Below, one piece after another: positions 53,786 through 61,209 of a stretch of DNA of 61,209 nucleotides. The position numbers and the translations under genes are program-made. The notes beneath the pieces were generated by a model. It saw nothing but the letters and a program-made list of their open reading frames with translations. It was not told the DNA's origin and ran no database searches. The DNA is from Dickeya undicola (lineage in GTDB: Bacteria; Pseudomonadota; Gammaproteobacteria; Enterobacterales; Enterobacteriaceae), in assembly GCF_000784735.1 (NCBI RefSeq), contig NZ_JSYG01000035.1, forward strand, positions 1 through 61,209, given 5' to 3'. Each line of letters opens with the position of its first letter. Position 1 is the first letter of the stretch.

Positions 53786-55470
53786 GAGTGGCTTTCCTCA
53801 CAAGGCAGGGTTAGATGGACATGGGTGTAGTGATCAGGCTCGCATTCCACGCTCAGACCATAGTCGTTGCCATAACGGCTGCGGATGCGCTTATCAACCA
53901 GATTCATTCCCAGCCCGGTGCAGTTGGTACGCGGCTGGTACAGACCGGCATTATCCTCAATGCTCAACAACAGGCGATCCCCCTGCTGACTGGCGCTGAT
54001 CGTGATGATACCCGTACCCAGCAAATGCGCCGTGCCGTGTTTGATGGCATTTTCCACCAAGGGTTGTAACGAGAACGCCGGTAAGCGCATCGACATCAGC
54101 GCCTGCGGCAGATTGAAGCGGACCTGCAACCGCTCCTGAAAACGGGCTTTTTCGATTTGCAGATAAGCATTCACGTGCTCGATCTCATCAGCCAGCGTGA
54201 CGATCTCTTCCGAGCGTTTGAGGTTTTTGCGAAAGAACGTCGACAAGGATTGCACCAGTTGACCGGCCTGTTCACTGTCGCGGCGGATCACCGCCAGCAA
54301 GGTGTTGAGCGCGTTAAACAGAAAATGTGGGTTGACCTGGGCATGTAGCAACTTGATTTCCGATTGCGTCAGCAGCTGCTTGCTGCGCTCATACTGACCC
54401 GCCAAAATCTGCGCGGCCAGCAGGCTGGCGATACCTTCGCCGAAAGTACGGTTGATCGAACTGAACAGCCGATTTTTGGCTTCATACAGTTTGATGGTGC
54501 CGATCACCTGCTGGTTTTCACCGCATAGCGGGATCACCAATGTCGACCCCAACCGGCAGGTGGACTGCAACGAACACTGGTAAGGCGTTTCGTTACCATC
54601 CGCGTACACCACTTCGTTGTGCTCGATGGCGCGCCGGGTATGACCCGAGGCGATGGGCGTTCCCGGCAAATGGTGATCGTCGCCGATGCCGATAAACGCC
54701 AGCAACTTTTCACGATCGGTGATCGCTACCGCGCCGATATCCATCTCCTGATAGATCACCTGCGCCACCCGCATACTGTTTTCTTCGTTGAACCCTTTAT
54801 GCAGGATACCTTCGGTACAGGCGGCGATTTTCAACGCCCGAGCCGAAAACGCCGAGGTGTACTTTTCGAACATCGCACGCCGGTCCAGCAGGATGCGCAT
54901 AAACATCGCGGCACCAATACTGTTGGTGACAATCATCGGAGCGGCAATGTCCTTGACCAGTTTCAATGCATCATCAAACGGCCGCGCCAGCGACAGAATA
55001 ATTGCCATTTGCAGCAATTCGGCGATAAACGTTACCCCGGCCACGGTAAAAGGGTTGAACAGCCTATCGATACGGCCGCGGCGCATCAGCAACCGGTGCG
55101 CCATACCGCCCAGCAACCCTTCGACGATGGTCGACACCATACAGCTGAACGCAGTCATGCCGCCGAGCGAATAACGGTGCACCCCGCCGGTCATCCCCAC
55201 CAACATGCCCACGCCCGGCCCGCCAAGCAACCCACCCAGCACCGCGCCTATCGCACGTGTATTGGCGATGGAGTCTTGCACATGCAACCCGAAATAGGTG
55301 CCCATGATGCAGAACATGGAAAACATGGCATAGCACAATAGCTTATGCGGCAACCGAACCGTCACCTGCATCAACGGGATAAACAGCGGCGTTTTACTGA
55401 GCAGATAGGCGATCACCAGGTAAACGCACATCTGTTGGAGCAACAGTAAAACCAGTTTGAACTCATACAT
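53779..55470 (-). CDS. btsS: Sensor histidine kinase BtsS (LytS type)
   Basis: A 563-residue membrane kinase (E. coli 561) that binds extracellular pyruvate. N-terminal 5TM-LYT domain (about 1-195, [26 protein letters not shown]), GAF domain (about 220-350), then the LytS-type kinase with phospho-His382 in [18 protein letters not shown] and an ATPase domain with [10 protein letters not shown] and [10 protein letters not shown]. No good ribosome site precedes the ATG, so initiation may be weak. Cotranscribed with btsR. Confidence 0.95.
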   Translation of the reverse strand: MYEFKLVLLLLQQMCVYLVIAYLLSKTPLFIPLMQVTVRLPHKLLCYAMFSMFCIMGTYFGLHVQDSIANTRAIGAVLGGLLGGPGVGMLVGMTGGVHRYSLGGMTAFSCMVSTIVEGLLGGMAHRLLMRRGRIDRLFNPFTVAGVTFIAELLQMAIILSLARPFDDALKLVKDIAAPMIVTNSIGAAMFMRILLDRRAMFEKYTSAFSARALKIAACTEGILHKGFNEENSMRVAQVIYQEMDIGAVAITDREKLLAFIGIGDDHHLPGTPIASGHTRRAIEHNEVVYADGNETPYQCSLQSTCRLGSTLVIPLCGENQQVIGTIKLYEAKNRLFSSINRTFGEGIASLLAAQILAGQYERSKQLLTQSEIKLLHAQVNPHFLFNALNTLLAVIRRDSEQAGQLVQSLSTFFRKNLKRSEEIVTLADEIEHVNAYLQIEKARFQERLQVRFNLPQALMSMRLPAFSLQPLVENAIKHGTAHLLGTGIITISASQQGDRLLLSIEDNAGLYQPRTNCTGLGMNLVDKRIRSRYGNDYGLSVECEPDHYTHVHLTLPCEESHSC

Positions 55471-55680
55471 GATAAAAACTCGGACGGGGCACAGAAACCG
55501 GAAACCCGGCGATGCTCAGGGAGCATACCCTAACACAAAAGCACAGCGTTACTTTGACGAGATTCACTTATTTGTATCCCCGCCGGTTTTATCTCTCTGT
55601 CATGCTCCTTATACAGATTTCGTCATGTAAACCGTCTCTGATTGAAAACTTACCCACGGAGCGCCACGATGTCCCTGAAA

Positions 55681-55714
55681 CAAAAAGACCCTGAATAAAT
55701 GCACCCAGGGTCTT
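55681..55714 (-). terminator. terminator of the dlt operon
   Basis: AAGACCCTG (55685-55693) and CAGGGTCTT (55706-55714) pair; on the minus strand the stem is followed by a run of T, 30 bp past dltC. Confidence 0.85.
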
Positions 55715-55745
55715 AAAAGCACAACAGCCATTCGCCGTTTAAGGA

Positions 55746-55970
55746 CTAACCGCGATTCTCTTCAATGTAACGCGCCAAATCCGCCGGGGTCTTCAGCACG
55801 TTGGCGACTTCGGTCGGGGGGATCATGCAACCGTAAACGTCCTGCACTTCCAGCACCAGATCGACCGCCAGAATAGAGTCGAGAATATCGGACTCAATCA
55901 GCTCATCGTTAAAGCCCACTTTGCGGGATAAGACCTTTTCAAACAGGGCAAGTATTTCTTGTTCCATCAT
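55746..55970 (-). CDS. dltC: D-alanyl carrier protein DltC
   Basis: A 74-residue acyl carrier protein that accepts D-alanine as a thioester on 4'-phosphopantetheine. The attachment Ser32 lies in ESDILDSILAVDLVLEVQ, with the usual DS-x-x-x-V context, and EVQDVYG completes helix II. Last gene of the operon, 15 bp after dltA, with CAGGAAAAA before the paired ATG. Confidence 0.92.
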   Translation of the reverse strand: MMEQEILALFEKVLSRKVGFNDELIESDILDSILAVDLVLEVQDVYGCMIPPTEVANVLKTPADLARYIEENRG

Positions 55971-55985
55971 TTTTTCCTGGAGTAA

Positions 55986-57422
55986 TTAATTCGTGCGGGC
56001 ATGGGTATCCAGCAGCTTACGGTCGATTTTGCCGTTAGGATTAAGCGGCAACGCGTCTTTGATTATAATTTGAGAAGGCACCATATAGTGCGGAATCACC
56101 TTCGACAGTGAGTTTTTAATCACTTCAGGCGCTAAATCCGTCACGCAGAACGCCGCAATACGCAGCACACCACCGCCCGACTTCATCAGCGGCAGCACCA
56201 CCGCTTCACTGATATCGGACATCGCCAGCAGGCGATTCTCAATCTCATTGATTTCAATGCGGTAGCCATTCAGCTTGATCTGGCTGTCATTTCGGCCCTG
56301 GCAGTACAGGATACCATTGTCCTCATAGCCCAGATCGCCGGTTCTGTAGCCCCGAAACGCCTCACTCTCCCGATGCAGCAACTTCTCTGCGTTCTCCTTC
56401 GAGAGCCCGAGGTAGCCACGCATCACATGTTTGCCCCAGATCACCAGCTCACCGTCTGCGGTGATTTCCATTCTGGTGTCCGGCATCATCACGCCGATCG
56501 GCAACAGGTCGTTTTCGCTGTGCAGAATTTCATCGGTGATTTCAATGACGGTTGTTGCAATGGTGGCTTCCGTTGGGCCATACGAGTTAAGAATTTTGGC
56601 GTGCGGGAAACGGCGGCGCAGCTGTTTTACCAGCGCTTTATTTAACACTTCGCCGATGAACACGAAGACGCTAAGTTCGGGTAAATACTCACTGTTGAAC
56701 TGTGGGGAGAGCAGCCGCTGGTAGGCAAAAGAAGGCGTTGAAACCCACACGGAAACGCCGTTGTTTTTCAGCCGATCAAGCCAGTTTTCCGCCGCAATGT
56801 CTTCTTTTGCGTTCAGAACGATGTGCCCCCCGGTTGCCAGATTCGCCAGCAATGGGATTAATGAGAGATCGAAACTGAACACCGCATGGTTCATCAATAC
56901 CGGCAATGCTGGCAGTGAAAAGTCCTGACGCACCCACTTCATGAAGTGCCATAGGCTTTCGCGCCCAATCTGCACGCCTTTGGGTTTGCCGGTACTTCCG
57001 GAGGTGAACATGATATAGGCGAGATCCTGCTCGGCCAGCACCTGACCAGCCTCACCGGTTGTAACGAACTGCTTTGTCGCCACATCGTAGTAGTAAGGGG
57101 CACTCGCCAACTGGCAAATCTCTTTAAGTCGCTCCTGCGGATAGATACAGTCCACCGGGATGTACGGAATGTTATGCAGCAGACAGCTATAAATTGCCAC
57201 GGCAAATTCAGCCTGCTGATGCCCGTATAACACCACCGGTATACCGGCTGGCTGCTGACACTGCTGGTAGCGCTGCGACCAATCGGTAACGGCTACAGAT
57301 AGCTGTTGCCAGGTCATTGCTTCGTCGCTGCCGCTAATCGCCAGTTGCTGTGGGTTCGCGGGCTTGAGTAATGCTGTGTGCAAGAAATCTTGCAGTTCCT
57401 TAAGCTCGGAGTAAAGGTTCAT
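55986..57422 (-). CDS. dltA: D-alanine--D-alanyl carrier protein ligase DltA
   Basis: Adenylates D-alanine and loads it on DltC. The 478 residues form an ANL-superfamily adenylation enzyme with P-loop-like YIMFTSGSTGKPKGVQ, GPTEATIATT, TGDLGYEDNGILYCQGRNDSQIKLNGYRIE and the C-terminal Lys in NPNGKIDRKLL. It overlaps dltB by 4 bp (ATGA). Specificity for D-Ala is inferred from the operon, because other ANL enzymes share the motifs. Confidence 0.92.
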   Translation of the reverse strand: MNLYSELKELQDFLHTALLKPANPQQLAISGSDEAMTWQQLSVAVTDWSQRYQQCQQPAGIPVVLYGHQQAEFAVAIYSCLLHNIPYIPVDCIYPQERLKEICQLASAPYYYDVATKQFVTTGEAGQVLAEQDLAYIMFTSGSTGKPKGVQIGRESLWHFMKWVRQDFSLPALPVLMNHAVFSFDLSLIPLLANLATGGHIVLNAKEDIAAENWLDRLKNNGVSVWVSTPSFAYQRLLSPQFNSEYLPELSVFVFIGEVLNKALVKQLRRRFPHAKILNSYGPTEATIATTVIEITDEILHSENDLLPIGVMMPDTRMEITADGELVIWGKHVMRGYLGLSKENAEKLLHRESEAFRGYRTGDLGYEDNGILYCQGRNDSQIKLNGYRIEINEIENRLLAMSDISEAVVLPLMKSGGGVLRIAAFCVTDLAPEVIKNSLSKVIPHYMVPSQIIIKDALPLNPNGKIDRKLLDTHARTN

Positions 57423-58540
57423 AGGGGTGACATTCCGCTAAAAATGTAAAGGGAGACAGCGGCGCTTGCCAGCGTCAGAATTCGCCCTAAGAACACAATA
57501 ACTGGATAATGCAACCAGTTGCTGAGCATCGGACTGCGTTTGGCTGACCACTGCAACATGTTGTGTACAACAGAAATGGCGCCAAACAGCGCGCCGCTGA
57601 TGATATAGTGTCGTTCAAGTCCGTTCCATGCTCCCATACAAAACAGGGTGCAAAATATACCAATGTTTTGTGCCAGCGTTTTATTCTGTCGGAAAAAATC
57701 GATCTTCATCAGATTCATATAAATCGGCATAAAAACCACATCCCTTAGCCATTCAGACAAACTAATGTGGAAGCGGCGCCAAAAATCCTGCGGGTTTTTC
57801 GCCAAAATGGGCATATTGAAGTTTGCCGGGATATTCAGGCCAAATAAACGCCCGGCCCCAATAGCCATATTGCTGTAACCGGCAAAGTCAAAGTAAAGGT
57901 ATGCGCTGTAGGCCACCGACATCACAACACCAACGCTTAAACTAAACGGGCGAGGACTCCATGACTGAATAACCAGGTTGTCGATAAGCATCGCTAATAA
58001 GAATTTCTGGATAATGCCGACAAAAATTTGCTCCATGGCAGGTAAGAACTGCTCACGGGTGATAGTAAATGTCTGTTTGTTAATATCATTAGTCCATGTC
58101 CGCCACCGATACATCGGACCGGCCGTGATAATAAATGGCAGGAAAAGATAGCAAAAGTAATGCAGGAAATGCTGACCATCTTTTTTGGTGCGATAAAGCA
58201 ATACGTCAATGGCGCGGAATGTCATAAAAGACAAGCCGATCATCCCCCAGTGGTTGTTGAGGTGTAATTTCACCAAAAACAACGGGAGTAGCGTCAGGCA
58301 AACCGCCTGCCAGGTTTTTAACCAGCCTTTCTCTTTCAGCGTAACCAGAATATAAAAGCTCAGAAAAACTGCCACGGGCACAATATAATCACCCTGGAAA
58401 ATATATCCCCACCCCAATACGACGAGTACAGAAATAGTCGATAAGTAGGTCAGCCGTGAATGCCACAGCCGATTAATCAGCAAAAACAACAATGCTGATG
58501 AAAATAGCAAGAAAAAGAATGTTCCGGAGCTATACATCAT
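57419..58540 (-). CDS. dltB: MBOAT acyltransferase DltB
   Basis: A 373-residue polytopic inner membrane protein of the MBOAT family that moves D-alanine from DltC across the membrane. Signature regions: KNPQDFWRRFHISLSEWLRDVVFMPIY and FCMGAWNGLERHYIISGALFG, with the candidate catalytic His311. Starts 7 bp after the microprotein gene, with AAGGA, and overlaps dltA by 4 bp. Confidence 0.93.
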   Translation of the reverse strand: MMYSSGTFFFLLFSSALLFLLINRLWHSRLTYLSTISVLVVLGWGYIFQGDYIVPVAVFLSFYILVTLKEKGWLKTWQAVCLTLLPLFLVKLHLNNHWGMIGLSFMTFRAIDVLLYRTKKDGQHFLHYFCYLFLPFIITAGPMYRWRTWTNDINKQTFTITREQFLPAMEQIFVGIIQKFLLAMLIDNLVIQSWSPRPFSLSVGVVMSVAYSAYLYFDFAGYSNMAIGAGRLFGLNIPANFNMPILAKNPQDFWRRFHISLSEWLRDVVFMPIYMNLMKIDFFRQNKTLAQNIGIFCTLFCMGAWNGLERHYIISGALFGAISVVHNMLQWSAKRSPMLSNWLHYPVIVFLGRILTLASAAVSLYIFSGMSPL

Positions 58541-58547
58541 TCATCCT

Positions 58548-58670
58548 TCAGAACTTTTGATATTCAAAGTGCACTTTTAAACTCATGCTGTCATCAACAG
58601 AGGTCCACGCGACGATGGTCACAGCCAGAAAGAGATAAAGAAAAAAAAGGCGAATAGCGTATTTCATCAT
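58548..58670 (-). CDS. dltX: DltX-like microprotein
   Basis: A 40-codon frame between dltD and dltB. Its ATG overlaps the dltD stop (ATGA), so it is translationally coupled, with GAGAG upstream. The product has a basic start MMKYAIR, one membrane helix (LFFLYLFLAVTIVAW), a short linker and the C-terminus LKVHFEYQKF. The end fits the FxYxxF acyl motif of Gram-positive DltX, in which the Tyr carries D-alanine from DltB to DltD. Location in a dlt operon, size and motif all agree. E. coli has no counterpart. Confidence 0.82.
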   Translation of the reverse strand: MMKYAIRLFFLYLFLAVTIVAWTSVDDSMSLKVHFEYQKF

Positions 58671-59809
58671 TTAAAACTCTCAGCAATAAAACGGTCCATC
58701 ACAACCCATGCAGGGTCAGTCGGGTGCAGGCGATCCCAATTCCAGCCGTTCTGATAAGGTTGCGCGTACATATCCAGATAAGGCACCTGATTCGCCTCCA
58801 GCAGCGACCTGATTTGTTTATCAATGGACTGAAATTTCTCAGAATTTTTAATCGCCCACGGATTAATCGCATCGACAATCACCACAACTTGAACGTGGCG
58901 CTCTTTCAGCAATTTGATGGTTGCCTGGAACGCTTCCATTTGTGCAGGATATAGTGGTGCGTCATCCCATACATCCGGCGTAGGATCATCATCAAATACC
59001 GACTTATCCATCCACAATGTCTCCGCACTTTGCTGGCGAGACTTATTCAATTCATGAGCGTGTGCCAGTTCGTTATCCCAATTGGGAACAACTTGATTCG
59101 CAAGCGGAGTCGGCCACGGTTGTGACGGTTGAGGGTCAATTCCCAACATTGCCAGCCAATCGTTCTTTACCATCTCGCAGAAGATCGCAAACTGATAACT
59201 TATTTCCTGCCAGACAATATTCAGGTTCCAACCATAAATGGCCATTTGAGCAAAAGTTAAATGGCTGATCTCTTCTTCATTAATATGATGTTGCAAATAA
59301 TCAACCAGAAAATTTCGTGCCTGTGTATCTTCCATCAGGGGATTAAAAACAGAGGCCGGGAAATTGTCGGCAAAAACAGCCGGTGGGAGGCCATCACCGT
59401 AAAAGCTATCCGGTGCCAGTTGTAAAACTACCTTACTATTCGCATTCAGGTCATTTTTAAAACGTGAGAGCAGTAAAAAATGCGTGATGTTATCGATATA
59501 AACATCGCCATAAGCAACGACCGGCCGCTTTAACTGGTTATTGAAGTAATTATATACCGCGTAATGTTCATCTTCAGATGTGGAGACTTCCGAAGCACCG
59601 ATGAAAAAAATCGCATTTCCCTGCAACGCATGGGAGATGGTGGCCATTTTCTCCTTCAGCTCTTTTGGCGTTCCTTCCAGGCTTTTAATCAGCGGCTGGA
59701 ATGTTAACGGCGGATCAAAGCTCGTCACCACCGGGTGAACACAAAGGAACAAGATAGCCAAGGTAGCCATCAGGATATGTAGGCAGATAGTATTTTTGAT
59801 TTTTATCAT
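58667..59809 (-). CDS. dltD: D-alanyl transfer protein DltD
   Basis: A 380-residue protein anchored by one N-terminal helix (about 7-30) with an SGNH-hydrolase-like domain facing the periplasm. The nucleophile is Ser73 in FFIGASEVST (GxS); the other triad residues are Asp359 and His362 in DRLHPTDPAW. In Gram-positives DltD carries D-Ala onto teichoic acid; in Gram-negatives the acceptor is unknown, possibly LPS or another glycan. First gene of the dltD-dltX-dltB-dltA-dltC operon. An extended -10 (TGGTATATA) may lie near 59895-59905 on the minus strand. Confidence 0.9.
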   Translation of the reverse strand: MIKIKNTICLHILMATLAILFLCVHPVVTSFDPPLTFQPLIKSLEGTPKELKEKMATISHALQGNAIFFIGASEVSTSEDEHYAVYNYFNNQLKRPVVAYGDVYIDNITHFLLLSRFKNDLNANSKVVLQLAPDSFYGDGLPPAVFADNFPASVFNPLMEDTQARNFLVDYLQHHINEEEISHLTFAQMAIYGWNLNIVWQEISYQFAIFCEMVKNDWLAMLGIDPQPSQPWPTPLANQVVPNWDNELAHAHELNKSRQQSAETLWMDKSVFDDDPTPDVWDDAPLYPAQMEAFQATIKLLKERHVQVVVIVDAINPWAIKNSEKFQSIDKQIRSLLEANQVPYLDMYAQPYQNGWNWDRLHPTDPAWVVMDRFIAESFK

Positions 59810-60064
59810 AAAAGTAAAACTATATGGCGTCGTATTGTTTAAAAACTGTTAATTTCTTATCTTCACAGCGCATCGACCACTGTTTTTTTCGACACTATAT
59901 ACCAAGCTAATATTCGATGATGAGCACTGCTGTGTAACGGTATGTACAGGGTTTAGCCTGTCTTAAGTATAAGCGCTATACCTGTCATCCATCATTAACG
60001 ATACCCCCCAAACATATCCCCAACGGCTTTTGCGCCCCGGTTATTCGGGTGTTTTTTGAACAAC

Positions 60065-60469
60065 TCAATACTTCATTCTGAATGCTTCGGCCATCACGCC
60101 TATCTTGTGCATGTGGTTATTATTTCGGGCCATCTTATGCGCTTCGGGTTTCAGAATGATAATCAGCAGGTAGGCATCTGGATCACTGGCACCCTGGCAG
60201 TACACCAAGTGAGCCTGATCGCTGGTTCGTTTGAACTGACGTAAAAACTTAGGAAAAGGGGCATCCGCATCAGCAAGATGAATGTGCGCTACCTGCTCTT
60301 CTTTCACCAGGGGATAGGTGCGATCATCATCATAAGGGGCGTCACGGCCAAAGGTATCCGGCAACACGCCCTCTTTTTTATACGACAGAAAATCCGCCGC
60401 CAAATCATCCAGCTCTTTCTGGCTCAATTGCTGGCGGATAAGCGTTGATTTGAAAATCCTGATGCTCAT
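60065..60469 (-). CDS. yafO: YafO toxin (ribosome-dependent mRNA interferase)
   Basis: A 134-residue toxin close to E. coli YafO (132), which binds the 50S subunit and causes mRNA cleavage. Shared segments are LDDLAADFLSYKKEGVLPDTFGRDA, VAHIHLADADAPFPKFLRQF, DQAHLVYCQGASDPDAYLLI and ILKPEAHKMARNNNHMHKIG. It overlaps the yafN stop by 4 bp, as expected of a coupled toxin-antitoxin pair. Confidence 0.94.
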   Translation of the reverse strand: MSIRIFKSTLIRQQLSQKELDDLAADFLSYKKEGVLPDTFGRDAPYDDDRTYPLVKEEQVAHIHLADADAPFPKFLRQFKRTSDQAHLVYCQGASDPDAYLLIIILKPEAHKMARNNNHMHKIGVMAEAFRMKY

Positions 60470-60759
60470 TCCGTGAACTCGGTCAGATCCTTGTCAGAGG
60501 CGTTTTGCAGCAGTGTCTGCCCGTTCTGCGCAATCTCGCTTAACCGTTCAGCGCTTGGACGAAAACGCGCAGCGGTATGTACCCTACCCTGTTTCTCTTC
60601 CAACAGATCGATCAGTTCTTCAAACACCTTAGCGCTAACCATATAGCCAGCCGGGCGGTTGTTGGAGAGAACTGCAACAGGTTCATCAATAAAATATTTC
60701 GCCGGGTTTTTTCTTAACTCTGTGATGTTGATAGATTTTTCAGCAAGAATGCGTTCCAT
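60466..60759 (-). CDS. yafN: YafN antitoxin (Phd/YefM family)
   Basis: A 97-residue antitoxin and probable autorepressor. The N-terminal Phd/YefM domain has ILAEKSINITELRKNPAKYF and VAVLSNNRPAGYMVSAKVFE, nearly the E. coli YafN sequence; the C-terminal third binds the toxin. In E. coli the pair belongs to the SOS-induced dinB-yafNOP operon; here no dinB is adjacent and no good LexA box was found upstream. Confidence 0.93.
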   Translation of the reverse strand: MERILAEKSINITELRKNPAKYFIDEPVAVLSNNRPAGYMVSAKVFEELIDLLEEKQGRVHTAARFRPSAERLSEIAQNGQTLLQNASDKDLTEFTE

Positions 60760-60866
60760 AAATCACCTGTAAAATGCCTGTTATAGTGTTCATCTTAATG
60801 TACATGATAATAAACATCCAGTTGTACGCTTAAAAAGCAGACAATACTAATACTAAGGCCCGATGT

Positions 60867-61022
60867 TTAACGGGCTGCTTTTCTGGCTTCCCGTTCTGCC
60901 TTTTCTACCTTCCTAATCAGCCGTCCGGTCATTCTTGCCATTTTCGCATCTGACACCCGCCAATATGCGGCCTCGGTTTTTATCAACCTGGCTAACTTTC
61001 TTTCAAAGGTTTCCCAGCGCAT
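60867..61022 (-). pseudogene. possible remnant of an unknown gene
   Basis: From an ATG at 61020-61022 a 51-codon frame reads MRWETFERKLARLIKTEAAY and ends in a highly basic Lys/Arg/Glu helix. The frame stays open about 25 codons further upstream (LFNPARWLAKPAR) without a start codon or ribosome site before meeting a stop. It looks like the C-terminal piece of a truncated mobile-element gene. No family recognised. Confidence 0.35.
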
Positions 61023-61209
61023 CCGGGCTGGCTTTGCAAGCCACCGAGCGGGGTTAAACAGGTTGTCTGTGGATGGGAGATCATCAAATACATGAGACTA
61101 AAAGGGGTGAGCAGGCAGTCTAAAATCAACCGGGGTTCCAACTATCACCGCTGGCGATGAGCCGTTTTATTATCGAGTTCGGTAACCACCTAAATAGCTT
61201 ATATGGACA

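Noticed and set aside
60010-60056. Plus-strand hairpin CCCG/CGGG with TTTTTT near 60040
   Set aside because: The stem is only 4 bp and no plus-strand transcript is known here.

Overview
The window is chromosomal DNA of a soft-rot enterobacterium, most likely a Dickeya species. Three things point there: the core blocks clpB-pgeF-rluD-bamD-raiA, pheA/tyrA/aroF, rpsP-rimM-trmD-rplS/ffh, luxS/micA/gshA, the tRNA cluster with csrA-alaS-recX-recA, and the near-E. coli identity of many proteins; a 127-bp ERIC element; and accessory loci that recur in Pectobacteriaceae (periplasmic katB-ankB, a budC-type reductase, a dlt operon). The genus call is an inference from content, since no database was searched.

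Left edge to about 26.8 kb is housekeeping DNA. The first 160 bases carry the tandem P1/P2 promoters of an rRNA operon reading out of the window to the left. Then come clpB with a sigma-32 promoter, pgeF, rluD, bamD, raiA (possible class II CRP promoter), the pheL-pheA attenuator operon, the tyrA-aroF operon with TyrR-like boxes, yfiL, a methyltransferase, the ribosomal-protein operon rpsP-rimM-trmD-rplS, ffh, ypjD, luxS, the sigma-E sRNA gene micA, gshA (TTG start), yqaA-yqaB, three tRNA-Arg(ACG) and one tRNA-Ser(GCT), csrA, alaS, recX, recA (LexA box filling the promoter spacer) and pncC.

From 27 to 39.8 kb the window is accessory. Its most striking feature lies at 27.95-28.65 kb: four tandem, same-strand units on the minus strand. 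Each has a -10 element, a TTAA placed exactly 11 nt upstream of it, a predicted A start and a strong intrinsic terminator, predicting four RNAs of about 85-91 nt. A related unit may lie at 30.2 kb. Around them are a GNAT acetyltransferase, a SRPBCC protein, cybB, a LysE/RhtB exporter, an unknown protein, a BudC-type diacetyl reductase, the periplasmic catalase katB with its ankyrin partner ankB, a 31-codon mgtS, the ERIC element and two phage tail genes, the larger coding a tail fibre with a discoidin-like domain.

From 39.8 to 61.2 kb are small functional cassettes: a galactofuranose ABC importer (ytfQRT-yjfF); an unusual trio of a pyruvoyl-type PsiD-like decarboxylase, a EutE-like CoA-acylating aldehyde dehydrogenase without the microcompartment-targeting N-terminus, and a EutR-like regulator; the pyruvate uptake and sensing set btsT-yjiX-yjiA beside its own two-component system btsSR, with three LytTR-type direct repeats in the btsT promoter; and a dlt (D-alanylation) operon ordered dltD, a 40-codon DltX-like microprotein ending in FxYxxF, dltB, dltA, dltC. 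The window ends with a yafN-yafO toxin-antitoxin pair and a short basic reading frame that looks like a gene remnant.
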